From Lachnospiraceae bacterium P6A3 (GTDB taxonomy: Bacteria > Bacillota > Clostridia > Lachnospirales > Lachnospiraceae), in the NCBI GenBank assembly GCA_000702085.1, contig JNKP01000001.1:979693-1043692 (forward strand): a DNA stretch of 64,000 nucleotides. Direction: 5' to 3'. This document shows, piece after piece, positions 16,956-28,962 of this stretch (positions are counted from its first letter, which is position 1; every line of letters begins with the position of its first letter). The notes under the pieces are model-generated. The model ran no database searches, was not told where the DNA came from, and was given only the letters and a program-made list of their open reading frames with translations. The position numbers were made by a program, and so were the translations under genes.

Positions 16956-17777
16956 TTATCTCTTACATGAATAAGAAAGTGATTTTTCGGGACACTTGCC
17001 GATACATTTTCCGCATCTGATGCAGTCCGCATGATTGCATTCTTTTACGGGATTTAATCTCATGGGGCAGACTTTCTCGCACGCTCCGCAACCGGTGCAG
17101 GTTGTTTTATCGTACTTTATCCTGATCAGCGCTATCTTATTGAACAGTCCGTATATCGCTCCCAAAGGGCATACAAACCTGCAAAAAGGTCTGAAAACAA
17201 AAGCCGAACATATAAGTATTCCCGCAAGGATGATGACCTTTATCACAAATGTAAGTCCCGCCTGATTTCTCAGGGTCTCATTGAATCCTGTGAGGAACAG
17301 GCCGCCTATAGTTCCCTGAGGGCAGATGTATTTGCAAAACGCGGGATATCCCATTCCTTTTTCGGCGAAAATAACTATGGGAAGTGCGATGACAAAAACA
17401 ATCAGGAATACGTATTTAAGCCATCCGAGTGCCTTAAGTCTCTTTGTGCATTTGGGAAGAGGTATCTTGTACAAAAGCTCCTGAATAAGTCCGAAAGGAC
17501 ACAGCCATCCGCAAACGAATCTTCCGAAAAGCGCGGCAAAAAACAGAATTGAACCGAGAACATAGGTGTTTACACCCTTTTTCAGATTCCCGAGATTTTG
17601 CTGAAGGGATCCCAAAGGGCAGGAGCCTGCTGCCGCAGGGCAGGAATAACAGTTAAGCCCCGGAACGCATACACCCTTGGAAGACCCCGTATGAAGCTTT
17701 CCCTTAAAGAGGTTTGTCAAAAAGGGATTGTATATAAGGGTTGTGATAAATTGTGTTATCTTCCGTCGTTTATCCAA
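16956..17777 (-). CDS. NapH/MauN-like membrane ferredoxin (two 4Fe-4S clusters)
   Basis: 273 aa from TTG 17777, which yields MDKRRKITQFI, the usual start of this family; ATG 17804 would add nine unlikely residues and has poor ribosome-site spacing. Cys-rich GVCVPGLNCYSCPAAAGSCP is followed by four to five membrane helices with internal CGWLCP, CKYICP and CRFVCPLG motifs. Two classical 4Fe-4S motifs (CTGCGACEKVCP and CIRCGKCIGKCP) lie at the C-terminus. It probably passes electrons across or along the membrane. It overlaps the CXXC peptide gene by 8 nt and follows a TlpA-like gene, which suggests thiol reduction as its partner function. Confidence 0.87.
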   Translation of the reverse strand: MDKRRKITQFITTLIYNPFLTNLFKGKLHTGSSKGVCVPGLNCYSCPAAAGSCPLGSLQQNLGNLKKGVNTYVLGSILFFAALFGRFVCGWLCPFGLIQELLYKIPLPKCTKRLKALGWLKYVFLIVFVIALPIVIFAEKGMGYPAFCKYICPQGTIGGLFLTGFNETLRNQAGLTFVIKVIILAGILICSAFVFRPFCRFVCPLGAIYGLFNKIALIRIKYDKTTCTGCGACEKVCPMRLNPVKECNHADCIRCGKCIGKCPEKSLSYSCKR

Positions 17778-17919
17778 GTCCGATACACTCCAGACACAAA
17801 GCATTACCTTTTCTTTCGGTCTCTTTTACCTTGCCGGTATAAGCGCCGAGGGTAATAAGAATTATCGAAAGGATCAGCAGAATTATTGCGGGAAGATTAA
17901 TCGTTTTCTTTTTATCCAT
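17770..17919 (-). CDS. Small CXXC membrane peptide (CD1871A-like), 49 aa
   Basis: A 49-codon frame starts MDKKKTINLP, has one membrane helix (about residues 9-27) and ends NALCLECIGLG with a CXXC near the C-terminus. This architecture and its position next to a NapH-like ferredoxin and TlpA gene match the small CD1871A family of CXXC proteins from Clostridia. It overlaps the downstream ferredoxin start. The paired cysteines may relay electrons between ferredoxin and thioredoxin; that is inference. Confidence 0.78.
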   Translation of the reverse strand: MDKKKTINLPAIILLILSIILITLGAYTGKVKETERKGNALCLECIGLG

Positions 17920-17942
17920 ATAGCCTACCGGATCCTGCACTC

Positions 17943-18995
17943 TTACTTTGCGGAATTGATCGCATCGTTTACGGTATCGTCCATCCAGTCATATGAAGCC
18001 TGACCGAGGCAGTTACCGTATACGACTCCGTTTGCGTCTATGACAATACTGAGGGGAACCGCATTTATCTCCAGGCCTTCTATCTTCCATGAATCCACGT
18101 AATAGATGGGGATCGTGACGTCATAATCCTCTGCATACTGAGTTCCGAGTTCCGGTCCTTCCTGCAGATCTATCATGATAAATACTGCATCATCCGAATA
18201 CTTATCATTTACATCTTCCATATCGGGAAGTTCATAGAAACAATATGTGCACCACGTGGTGAAGAAATTGATGTACACAGCCTGTCCGCGGAATTCGGAA
18301 ATGCTGTGATATTTGCCGTCCTCGTCATAGAAAGTAAAATCGGGAATAAGATTTCCTTCTTCATATCCGGTTTCGCGGGATACATCAGGCTTTTCGGGCG
18401 TATCCGCAGCCGGCTCTTCATCCTGAGGCTCATCATCTTCCGGCTTGTCACCGTAGATGTCATTGTACCAGGGAATGGCCATGAAATATTCATCGCGGAT
18501 TTCCTGAGCTCTGTCCTCGTTTATCTCCTCAAGTTTATCCGCAAGTTCAAATGCAGCCGATTCTTTGCCGTTATCCACTGCATATTCGATCGTATTCTCC
18601 ACCACATCAAAGATATAATCTTCGAGTTCTTCCAGATCATCCGAAGACAGATTACCCTCGGCGCTTTCATACAGCCCAACCAGTTTATTTATCTTCATAC
18701 GTATGGAATACACTCTTGCAAGAGCCATATATGCTTCGGGTCTTTCGGGCATCATCTCTCTTGCTGCTTCAAACTGCTCTATGGCAAGCTCCAGATCCCC
18801 GGAAGGAATTGTCGCGGGATCCGTTACATCGAGATAACTGTTTCCGAGATTCATCATGGATGCATATCTTGTCTCGGGACCGTTTTTGGATATCATCACT
18901 GCAATTCCAAGGATGGCCCCTATCGCAATAACAAGAGCAATGACTGCTATCAAAACGGTTTTACTTTTATTGGTGGTATTGTTTTCGGGATTCAT
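17943..18995 (-). CDS. Membrane-anchored TlpA-like thioredoxin with TPR-like region
   Basis: 350 aa from ATG 18995 (AGGAAAGGA upstream). A single N-terminal membrane anchor lies at about 12-35. A helical TPR-like region (about 40-180) contains AIEQFEAAREMMPERPEAYM, then an acidic Pro-rich linker (182-210), then a TlpA/ResA-type thioredoxin domain (215-350) with active site WCTYC (Cys249, Cys252) and the cis-Pro loop INAVPLS. It should act outside the membrane on protein disulfides. Next to it are a CXXC peptide and a NapH-like ferredoxin, forming a plausible trans-membrane thiol-reduction unit. Confidence 0.88.
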   Translation of the reverse strand: MNPENNTTNKSKTVLIAVIALVIAIGAILGIAVMISKNGPETRYASMMNLGNSYLDVTDPATIPSGDLELAIEQFEAAREMMPERPEAYMALARVYSIRMKINKLVGLYESAEGNLSSDDLEELEDYIFDVVENTIEYAVDNGKESAAFELADKLEEINEDRAQEIRDEYFMAIPWYNDIYGDKPEDDEPQDEEPAADTPEKPDVSRETGYEEGNLIPDFTFYDEDGKYHSISEFRGQAVYINFFTTWCTYCFYELPDMEDVNDKYSDDAVFIMIDLQEGPELGTQYAEDYDVTIPIYYVDSWKIEGLEINAVPLSIVIDANGVVYGNCLGQASYDWMDDTVNDAINSAK

Positions 18996-19011
18996 ATAAT
19001 TCCTTTCCTGC

Positions 19012-21564
19012 TTACAATGTCTTATCGGCCCAGATCTCCGAGCCTGCATACGCATAGGTTATGAACTGGTTTCCGTTATTTTCAAACAGCTCTGCCATTT
19101 TGGTGATATCCCTTTTATACAGTTCTCCGCTTGCGGGATCTAAGATGACAAGCTCTTTTTCGTTATGTCCCGTGATAAGGACCGCACCTCCGCCCTGGAG
19201 CATGGCCATGATCGGAATGTCTCTGTCCATATAATAGTAAAGCTGATCCAGAGTACATCCGGTAAGGTCAAGAACAGTTACATTATCCATGTTTTCCTGA
19301 AGGATATCGCTTACCGCACTTCCGCTTCCGAGAAGAAGCTCCGAATTTCTGATAACTCCTTCATGGTCCATCATGATATCCATACATACGCTGAGGGAAC
19401 TTTCGCCTTCACCAACCTCGGTCGCCACAATATCAAGTATCTGATTTACCGTCTTTCTCGAAGAATATTTCCAGATAACATTTCCGTTTTCTTCGATCGC
19501 GGTTCCGCCGCATTCATATGCCGCTTCCACCGCCGCACTCTCGGACAGATAGATCCTGCATCCGCCTCTTGCGTCGAATACGTAGAATCTCTTCAGATCT
19601 TCGGACAGATCGGGATTAAGTACGGTTACTTCCTCCGTCAATATCTCACCGGGCGTGGTTACTTTCAGGCTGTTTACCTTAATGGGATTTCTCGTCTGAA
19701 TCTGGACATATCTTTCGTATTTGTCTATTACCGCAACCGACAGATAATTTCTTCCCGTAGAATCCTCACTCATTGCGGTGATGCTGTCTTCCGATGCGGG
19801 AGCATATGCTCCGGGGGTTCCTGAGAGTCTCGACAGCATGATCATATTGCCTTTAACATCCGCTTCCGTTACATAGAATCCTTCTTTTTCATAATATGTA
19901 AGAAGTTTTCCCGTTCCGTCGCAGATGCAGATCCTGTACATGGGGAACAGCAGATTTCCGCTGGTCTCGGTCTGAAGATCTTCCTGTCTTGCAACTCCGT
20001 AGATCATATCCTCACCGATAAATCCCAGGAATCTGATGTACTCATTTGTTCCCGCGGATACGGTGACGGAAGTTTCGTTATTAAGATCGGTAACCGCAAG
20101 ATCTCTTGAAAGCTCGTTCGTATCTTCACCGATGGTAACGATATATCTCTGATCCTCACTGGTCTGCAGAACGTCTCCCGACCAGTACATACCGGTGGTG
20201 ACCATCTTCTTTGCATTAAGATCGATCCTGAATACGGAATTCTCCATCGTAAAATACAGATGCGAATCATCATTCATATACAGGAGTCTTCCGGCTTCCT
20301 CAAGCAGTATATCCGAGGATTTCTCATAGGGTATGTAAAGGATTTCCTGTATGGAATTGATGGCATCTTCGTAGGAATAAACGCATATTCCCACATCACC
20401 TTCATGATCTCCGCGGTTCATGTATCCGTAAACCGCAAATACCATATTGCCGTCGTCTTCGACCCTTAAAATTCTGATATCATGTCTTGAATTGATATTT
20501 CTTACATCAAAGACACCGTAATCATAGAAGCTGTAAACGGATGCAAGTTTTCCCGATCCTTCGTTGTACAGGAACAGTCTTCCTCCGGATACAAAAGCCA
20601 CGCATCCGCCTTCCTCGCTTTCCATCATCTCGGGATGTTCATCGGCGATTCCGAGGATTATCTTATCGTTGACACACATATCCGTGGGATTGGCGATTTC
20701 TTCCATGGTCCTTTCATAGGACATGATGTATACGCCTTTATCCGTGTATCTGACCGTTATGGCTTCATGTGCTTTATATGCGGTAAGTGACATTCCGTAA
20801 CCGCTTCTGAGCATGTAATCGATGCACACGGTGGCATTGGGACCGCAATCCTCGCGAAGATATATCAGAGGATCTCCGTAGGGGGTAACTTCCAGATCTC
20901 CGTATGTTATCTGTGAGAATGATGAATGGATATCAACGTATGCAAAGGTTGAATTATCACTGAGGGAAGAATTCGTCTCGAGATGCTTCTTGATATTCTC
21001 TGCCTCATGCTTATCAAACAGGCAATCGTGAAAATACTTCGCATATGCCACCTTATTGTAGGCAAGCTCCGCATCTCCCGAGATCACGCGGGTATAGTAA
21101 TAAATTTCCCTTCCGTCTTCCATGGAAAGCTTTATCGACATCGAATACTCGGCACCGGGTTTATACAGGTCCTTGAGCGATATCTTCGAAGTCATGTTAC
21201 CTATGTTGTTGAGCAGAAGCTCTGCCTCGCCTTCTTCGATGAGTCTGTTATCCTCAATATTTCTCATCTCATAGGATGCGGAAGCCACCTTTTCTCCGAG
21301 AGTGGTAATAACAAGAGAAACCCTTCTGTTATCGTCCATATAAGTAAGGGTATCTCTGTCGTAAGAAATGTCCCTGGGATTCGAATAACCGAAGAGCGGA
21401 TTATATGTAATATCGCCCATGGACATATAAATTACCGGTTGCGACGCCGGATCCATATCCACGGTCATATTATTTTGTTTACGGCTGAATATGTGCCCGA
21501 ATATCAATACCGATGATATAAAGACAAGCACATAAACAGCTGCTTTCAACAGAATTTTCTTCAT
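19012..21564 (-). CDS. Large membrane-anchored protein with degenerate C39-like C-terminal domain
   Basis: 850 aa from ATG 21564; no ribosome binding site is evident, but a TATAAT at 21574-21579 suggests a near-leaderless message. One N-terminal anchor (about 8-28) is followed by a long beta-rich, probably propeller-like exterior region. The last about 150 residues resemble a papain-like C39 fold: a possible Cys in SLSVCMDIMMD, then LYYYMDRDIPIMAML, VLITGHNEKELVILDPASGE. The normal Q...CG active-site context is not seen, so peptidase activity is doubtful. It is the first gene of the redox cluster on this strand. Confidence 0.65.
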   Translation of the reverse strand: MKKILLKAAVYVLVFISSVLIFGHIFSRKQNNMTVDMDPASQPVIYMSMGDITYNPLFGYSNPRDISYDRDTLTYMDDNRRVSLVITTLGEKVASASYEMRNIEDNRLIEEGEAELLLNNIGNMTSKISLKDLYKPGAEYSMSIKLSMEDGREIYYYTRVISGDAELAYNKVAYAKYFHDCLFDKHEAENIKKHLETNSSLSDNSTFAYVDIHSSFSQITYGDLEVTPYGDPLIYLREDCGPNATVCIDYMLRSGYGMSLTAYKAHEAITVRYTDKGVYIMSYERTMEEIANPTDMCVNDKIILGIADEHPEMMESEEGGCVAFVSGGRLFLYNEGSGKLASVYSFYDYGVFDVRNINSRHDIRILRVEDDGNMVFAVYGYMNRGDHEGDVGICVYSYEDAINSIQEILYIPYEKSSDILLEEAGRLLYMNDDSHLYFTMENSVFRIDLNAKKMVTTGMYWSGDVLQTSEDQRYIVTIGEDTNELSRDLAVTDLNNETSVTVSAGTNEYIRFLGFIGEDMIYGVARQEDLQTETSGNLLFPMYRICICDGTGKLLTYYEKEGFYVTEADVKGNMIMLSRLSGTPGAYAPASEDSITAMSEDSTGRNYLSVAVIDKYERYVQIQTRNPIKVNSLKVTTPGEILTEEVTVLNPDLSEDLKRFYVFDARGGCRIYLSESAAVEAAYECGGTAIEENGNVIWKYSSRKTVNQILDIVATEVGEGESSLSVCMDIMMDHEGVIRNSELLLGSGSAVSDILQENMDNVTVLDLTGCTLDQLYYYMDRDIPIMAMLQGGGAVLITGHNEKELVILDPASGELYKRDITKMAELFENNGNQFITYAYAGSEIWADKTL

Positions 21565-21579
21565 AACAGATCTATTATA

Positions 21580-21618
21580 AAATAAAAAGATCCTGCGGTC
21601 TATCAAAGGCCGCAGGAT
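21580..21618 (-). terminator. Terminator of the atp operon
   Basis: ATCCTGCGG (21590-21598) pairs with CCGCAGGAT (21610-21618), followed on the minus strand by CTTTTTATTTT. It lies just after atpC. Confidence 0.9.
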
Positions 21619-21632
21619 GCTTGTTATACATT

Positions 21633-22028
21633 TTATTTAAGAGCATTGATTCTGGTGATAGCTCTCTGAAGTGCCATCTCTTCGCGGGACATATCAATAT
21701 CGTCCGTTTTGCTCTCGAGTCTCTTTTTGGCTCTTTCCATGGCAGCCCTTGCTCTTTCTTCATCGATCTCGTCGGGCCACTCAACAGCCTCAGCGAGGAT
21801 GTTGAAAGAATCGGGAAGGATCTCGGCAAATCCGGAATGAAGAGCTGCTGTCTTAATCTCATCACCTTCATGGATGGTAAGGATTCCGGGCTTACAGATA
21901 ACGGTAAGCGGAATATGTCCGGGATAGCAGCCTATCTCGCCTTCTGTCGTATTCATTTCTACCATGTCCGCCTCGCCCTCATAGAAGACTCTTTCGGGGG
22001 TGACGATCCTGAGTTTGAATTTTTCCAT
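21633..22028 (-). CDS. atpC: ATP synthase F1 epsilon subunit
   Basis: 131 aa, normal length. The N-terminal beta-sandwich contains LRIVTPERVFYEGEADMVEM and GYYPGH-like GCYPGHIPLT. The C-terminal helical hairpin (about 90-131) contains ERARAAMERAKKRL. In the F1 central stalk it couples rotation and can inhibit ATP hydrolysis. It is the last gene of the atp operon, starting 19 bp after atpD. Confidence 0.95.
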   Translation of the reverse strand: MEKFKLRIVTPERVFYEGEADMVEMNTTEGEIGCYPGHIPLTVICKPGILTIHEGDEIKTAALHSGFAEILPDSFNILAEAVEWPDEIDEERARAAMERAKKRLESKTDDIDMSREEMALQRAITRINALK

Positions 22029-22047
22029 GAGACTGATGATCTCCTAA

Positions 22048-24326
<2,279 letters not shown>

Positions 24327-24341
24327 TGCACTTACCTCATG

Positions 24342-25859
24342 TTATTCTTCGGGTTTAAGGAATGTCTCCTTGAACTGGTCGATAGCCTTCTTCAGACTCT
24401 CTTCGTTCTCGTCGCTGAGCACCTTATCCTGTCTGATACCTGAAAGGATCTCGGGATATTTCTTGGAAAGGAATTCGATGAATTCTTTTTCGAACCTGGT
24501 GATCTCGCTTACGGGAACATCAAGCAGGTACTTCCTTGTTACGACGTAGATCATGATAACCTGATTCTCAACGGGCATGGGTGAGTACTGAGGCTGTTTA
24601 AGAACCTCTCTGATTCTTTCGCCCTGTGCCAGCTTTTCTTTGGTATCATCATCAAGTTCGGAACCGAACTGTGCGAATGAAGCAAGCTCTCTGTACTGAG
24701 CAAGCTCGGTTCTGATGGGAGCCGAGATCTTCTTCATTGCCTTGATCTGTGCGGCACCGCCGACTCGGGATACGGAAAGACCTGCGTTAATAGCGGGTCT
24801 GAAACCGGAATTGAACATTTCGGTCTCAAGATAGATCTGTCCGTCGGTAATGGAGATGACGTTGGTGGGAATGTATGCCGAAACGTCGCCTGCCTGAGTC
24901 TCAATGATGGGAAGAGCGGTAAGTGATCCTCCGCCGTACTCTTCGCTCATTCTTGCAGCTCTCTCGAGAAGTCTTGAGTGGAGATAGAAAACGTCTCCGG
25001 GATAAGCTTCTCTCCCGGGAGGTCTGTGAAGGAGCAGAGAGAGTGTTCTGTATGCAGCGGCGTGTTTACTCAAATCATCATAAATGACAAGAACGTCACC
25101 GCCGTTCTCCATCCACTCTTCTCCGATAGCACATCCCGAATAAGGAGCGATGTACTGGAGGGGAGCAAGATCCGATGCGGTTGATACAACAACCGTCGTA
25201 TATGACATTGCTCCGTATTCTTCAAGAGTCTTAACGATATTTGCTACGGTTGATGCCTTCTGGCCGATCGCAACATAGATACAGTTAACACCCTGACCCT
25301 TCTGGTTGATGATCGTATCGATTGCAATAGCGGTCTTACCGGTCTGACGGTCTCCGATAATAAGCTCACGCTGTCCGCGTCCGATGGGGATCATGGAGTC
25401 GATAGCCTTGATACCTGTCTGAAGAGGGGTATCAACGCTCTTACGTGTGATAACGCCGCTTGCGACTCTCTCAATACGACGATACTTTGTAGTCTGGATA
25501 GGTCCCTTGCCGTCTATGGGCTGTCCGAGTGAGTTAACTACTCTTCCGAGAAGTGCATCACCTACGGGTACCTCAACAACTCGTCCGGTTGTCTTGACGG
25601 TATCACCTTCGCTTATATTCTTGGTAGATCCAAGCAGAACGGCACCAACGTTATCTTCCTCAAGGTTGAGGACCATGCCGTAGACTTCTCCGGGGAACTC
25701 GAGCAGCTCGCCCTGCATAGCCTTCTCAAGACCGTGCACTCTGGCGATACCGTCGGCAACCTGGATAACCGTGCCAACGTCAGCAACCTCTAAGGTAGAA
25801 GCGTAACGTTTAATCTGCTCCTTTATAACGGAACTGATTTCTTCAGGTTTCAAATTCAT
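24342..25859 (-). CDS. atpA: ATP synthase F1 alpha subunit
   Basis: 505 aa, non-catalytic nucleotide-binding subunit. The P-loop is [14 protein letters not shown], with [36 protein letters not shown] (in part [12 protein letters not shown]) and [11 protein letters not shown] as further alpha-specific motifs. It lies 29 bp after atpH. Confidence 0.97.
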   Translation of the reverse strand: MNLKPEEISSVIKEQIKRYASTLEVADVGTVIQVADGIARVHGLEKAMQGELLEFPGEVYGMVLNLEEDNVGAVLLGSTKNISEGDTVKTTGRVVEVPVGDALLGRVVNSLGQPIDGKGPIQTTKYRRIERVASGVITRKSVDTPLQTGIKAIDSMIPIGRGQRELIIGDRQTGKTAIAIDTIINQKGQGVNCIYVAIGQKASTVANIVKTLEEYGAMSYTTVVVSTASDLAPLQYIAPYSGCAIGEEWMENGGDVLVIYDDLSKHAAAYRTLSLLLHRPPGREAYPGDVFYLHSRLLERAARMSEEYGGGSLTALPIIETQAGDVSAYIPTNVISITDGQIYLETEMFNSGFRPAINAGLSVSRVGGAAQIKAMKKISAPIRTELAQYRELASFAQFGSELDDDTKEKLAQGERIREVLKQPQYSPMPVENQVIMIYVVTRKYLLDVPVSEITRFEKEFIEFLSKKYPEILSGIRQDKVLSDENEESLKKAIDQFKETFLKPEE

Positions 25860-25888
25860 GCCTTCGTTTTTCCTCTCTTCCGGTCGGG

Positions 25889-26437
25889 TTATCCCAACTG
25901 GATATCTAAAAGCCTGGAAGTAAGATCATCGAGTCTGGTCTTGACCGATGCATCCGCTACGCGATCTCCTATGCGGATGACTATTCCACCTATTATCGAC
26001 GGGTCCACTTTGTAATGGGTCTCAAGCGACTGATAGGAAGTAGTCTCGCGTATCTTAGCCTCGACAGCCAGTCTCGTATTTATGTCAAGATCCATGGGCG
26101 AGGTTATATACACAACCCCGATCCCGCGGTCTGCTTTGATACGGTCGGTAAAATATTCAAATATGGAATCCAGTTCTTTAAAGCGCTCTTTATCGACAAC
26201 AGTCAGCAAAAAGCCCGTAAGTTCGTCCATTACTCTTCCGCGGAAAGTCTCTTCGACTATCTTTTTCTTCTCCTCTTTGGAGACGGAAGGATGAAGCATG
26301 AGCTTGGTGAAATCCGGGTTATCATTCAGTATCTTCCTGATAACCGTTATTTCCTGCATCATATCTTCGGACAAATTCGAGCTGACGGCAGTCTCATATA
26401 ACGCTTCTCCGTAAACACCGGATATTAATTTTGCCAT
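25889..26437 (-). CDS. atpH: ATP synthase F1 delta subunit
   Basis: 182 aa, peripheral-stalk subunit linking F1 to the b subunits. It begins with the helical [18 protein letters not shown] region, has the conserved [11 protein letters not shown] segment in the middle and ends with the family's [21 protein letters not shown]. Its start overlaps the atpF end by 13 nt, which fits translational coupling. Confidence 0.94.
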   Translation of the reverse strand: MAKLISGVYGEALYETAVSSNLSEDMMQEITVIRKILNDNPDFTKLMLHPSVSKEEKKKIVEETFRGRVMDELTGFLLTVVDKERFKELDSIFEYFTDRIKADRGIGVVYITSPMDLDINTRLAVEAKIRETTSYQSLETHYKVDPSIIGGIVIRIGDRVADASVKTRLDDLTSRLLDIQLG

Positions 26438-26964
26438 GTGCTCTCACCTATTTCCTTCAGTGCTTCGTCAACAAGCTGGTCCTGCACCTTAGTATCGATG
26501 GATGCCGAAACGACCTTGCCTGCGATCATAGATGCAAGCACGACCATTTCCTTCTTAACATCATCAGCCACTTTCTGTTTCTCGAGCTCGGCCTCTCTGG
26601 ATGCATGTTCTACAATCCTGTCAGCCTCCTCATGAGCACGCTTAACGATCTGCTTTTCATTTTCGATTCCGCGCTTATGAGCATCCGACAGGATGGCTTC
26701 GGCCTCTGTATCGGCTTCCTTCATCTTGGCCTCATACTGCTCCTTAAGTTCCTCAGCCTTCTTCTCGTTCTCGGCTGCGGAATTGATGGAATCTTCAATG
26801 TGCTTTTTTCTGGCTTCCAGATACTTCTTGGCAGGATTCCAGAGAAAATAGCTCATGAACAGAAAGAGAACAAATATGGCGATGATCATCAGGCAAGAAT
26901 CGGCAATGAGCTGGAAGTCCAGACCAAAAAGTCTTGGCTGCATTGTTTCAGTCATTAACAGCAT
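26425..26964 (-). CDS. atpF: ATP synthase F0 b subunit
   Basis: 179 aa. One membrane helix (about 20-42, DSCLMIIAIFVLFLFMSYFL region) is followed by the typical LWNPAKKYLEARKKHIEDSI entry into a long charged coiled coil. AGGAGG lies 7 nt before ATG 26964. It lies between the c and delta genes in the conserved order. Confidence 0.95.
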   Translation of the reverse strand: MLLMTETMQPRLFGLDFQLIADSCLMIIAIFVLFLFMSYFLWNPAKKYLEARKKHIEDSINSAAENEKKAEELKEQYEAKMKEADTEAEAILSDAHKRGIENEKQIVKRAHEEADRIVEHASREAELEKQKVADDVKKEMVVLASMIAGKVVSASIDTKVQDQLVDEALKEIGESTWQN

Positions 26965-27011
26965 TAACTTGCCTCCTTTCTTCTAAAAATGATGATTATC
27001 ACTATACTTGT

Positions 27012-27308
<297 letters not shown>

Positions 27309-27326
27309 TCAGTCCCAAATACCTGA

Positions 27327-28079
27327 TTAATTGTCGCCTCTTGCACTTGAGATGTATGTCATCGTCAGCATGCAGAAAACGTATGTCTGGATCGCACCGG
27401 AAAAGAGATCGAAGTAAACATGAAGTGCTGCGGGCCATCCTGTAGCTATCCATCCCAGCAATCCGTAGATAAGAGCCATCATAACCGTTCCAGAAAGGAC
27501 GTTTGCGAAGAGACGCAGGGAAAGCGAAATGGGAACCGCTATATCCGAAATGATATTGATGGGAAGCCAGATGGGAAGCCAGGGAGGAAGGGGTGAACAC
27601 TTATCCTTCCAGAGCTGTGAGGGCTTGGAGAATCTGACCTCGCTGTAATGAATGATCGTGAAAGTAATGAGGGCCAGAGGAAGCGTTACGCCGTAATCGG
27701 CCGTAGGCGGTCTCAGTCCCAGAAGTCCGGAAATATTGGACAGTAATATGAAACAGAAAAGAGTTGCAATGTAATTGAAAAATACCGGAGCGCCTTTTCC
27801 CATTCCGCCGTTAACGGTGTTCATGAGGAATTCCACAAGGAGTTCGACTCCGTTCATAAATCCGCTCTTAGGAGCGAAGTTTTCTTCAGCAAGTGCTTTC
27901 TTGAATCCGCGACCCGCAATCACCGAAAAGCACATCAGTATAAGCATCACGATCAAAATACTTACATGAGTATTTGTGATGTATACAGTGTGTCCGAAGA
28001 ACGAGTAATCAAACAGTCCGTGGACCATGAAATCGATATTATCTGCTGACAGCAGTAATCCGTATCCCAAATCCTTCAC
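27327..28079 (-). CDS. atpB: ATP synthase F0 a subunit
   Basis: 250 aa, stator channel subunit with five to six helices. The conserved stator Arg lies in the SLSLRLFANVLSGT motif, and the late YVFCMLTMTYI segment is typical. The N-terminal region includes SYFFGHTVYITNTHV-like text (FFGHTVYITNTHVSILIV). Its start overlaps the end of the atpI-like gene by 4 nt. Confidence 0.95.
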   Translation of the reverse strand: MKDLGYGLLLSADNIDFMVHGLFDYSFFGHTVYITNTHVSILIVMLILMCFSVIAGRGFKKALAEENFAPKSGFMNGVELLVEFLMNTVNGGMGKGAPVFFNYIATLFCFILLSNISGLLGLRPPTADYGVTLPLALITFTIIHYSEVRFSKPSQLWKDKCSPLPPWLPIWLPINIISDIAVPISLSLRLFANVLSGTVMMALIYGLLGWIATGWPAALHVYFDLFSGAIQTYVFCMLTMTYISSARGDN

Positions 28080-28591
28080 CCTCCGTGTTCTTTATCTTTC
28101 GGCTTTTCATCATCCGGAACAAGCTCCGGATGCAATGCGTCGTATTCTTCCTGGCTTAATGATACCGGGTCCGTTTCGCCAAAAAAGGCGTTGTAGATCT
28201 TATGTGTAAGCGGCTGCATGTATGCTGCGATCTTGAGACACATATAAGCCGCGAAAAATGCAATGGGATTAAGTCTGTCGGACATACAGAAGATCGCGAT
28301 CAGTATTCCGAGGATCACATACCTCTTCAAATATCCGAAGTAAATCTTCTTTCGTGCATCTCCCTCGGGAAGATCAAGTGCCTTATCGAGGGTCCTGTAC
28401 ATATCGAGCGCCGAGACAATTGCGGTCAGTATTCCGAAGATCCAGGAAAACACCGGGGGGAATACCTTGAACTTCCCGCATAGAACTATTATAAGTACTA
28501 CTGCAATTCCTGTAAGACCTAAAAACACTATCCCGCTTACAAGCTCCAAAAGCGTTCTATTTCTTTTTTTCAGAACCGCCTTCAGACTCAT
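28076..28591 (-). CDS. atpI: ATP synthase subunit I-like protein
   Basis: 171 aa from ATG 28591 (AAGGA upstream; an in-frame ATG at 28615 with a weak site would add 8 residues). Four membrane helices (about 20-40, 48-64, 92-110, 115-132) then a charged cytoplasmic tail ending in DDEKPKDKEHGG. Position between atpZ-like and atpB genes and topology identify it as an AtpI/UncI-type protein, believed to aid c-ring assembly. It is longer than typical AtpI (about 130 aa) because of the tail. Confidence 0.75.
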   Translation of the reverse strand: MSLKAVLKKRNRTLLELVSGIVFLGLTGIAVVLIIVLCGKFKVFPPVFSWIFGILTAIVSALDMYRTLDKALDLPEGDARKKIYFGYLKRYVILGILIAIFCMSDRLNPIAFFAAYMCLKIAAYMQPLTHKIYNAFFGETDPVSLSQEEYDALHPELVPDDEKPKDKEHGG

Positions 28592-28826
28592 TTCTATCGG
28601 GATCCTTTTTGTCATCCGTTATGCTCATGGCAAAACGGTATATATTCCTGAAACCTGCCAAAGCACCGATAAAAAAGAACAATATGGCTATCCATTTTGT
28701 TCCCAACTTCCTGTCCAGGAAGAATCCCAGTGCGCCCATACCGCATATGGGTACAAGAAGAAACAGCGTAAACTGAAACATCATGGACAGCGCCCGGATC
28801 ACTTTGCGGTCATTATCCCTTCTCAC
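28557..28826 (-). CDS. AtpZ/AtpI-family small membrane protein, first gene of atp operon
   Basis: 89 aa with two membrane helices (about 15-35 and 44-62) and the family motif FFIGALAGFRNIYRF, then a charged tail. The reading frame opens at GTG 28826; the -10 TATAAT at 28836-28841 would place the transcript start within a few bases of this codon, so the message may be leaderless or start slightly downstream. AtpZ-type proteins have been linked to cation (Mg/Ca) handling beside F-ATPase. Confidence 0.8.
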   Translation of the reverse strand: MRRDNDRKVIRALSMMFQFTLFLLVPICGMGALGFFLDRKLGTKWIAILFFFIGALAGFRNIYRFAMSITDDKKDPDRNESEGGSEKKK

Positions 28827-28835
28827 AACAGTGCA

Positions 28836-28841
28836 ATTATA
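28836..28841 (-). promoter_or_regulatory. -10 element of the atp operon
   Basis: Perfect TATAAT on the minus strand, about 10 bp before the first atp gene; no good -35 is visible at 17 bp. Confidence 0.5.
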
Positions 28842-28962
28842 CCGCTAATTTGCCGAAAAGTCTATCAATTCAATATCAATTTATGCTATAGTCAATGCAA
28901 CTTGGAGCTGTTTCCGTAAGTGTCATAAATAATTTCCGATAATTGCAGAAAAAGGAGGACCC

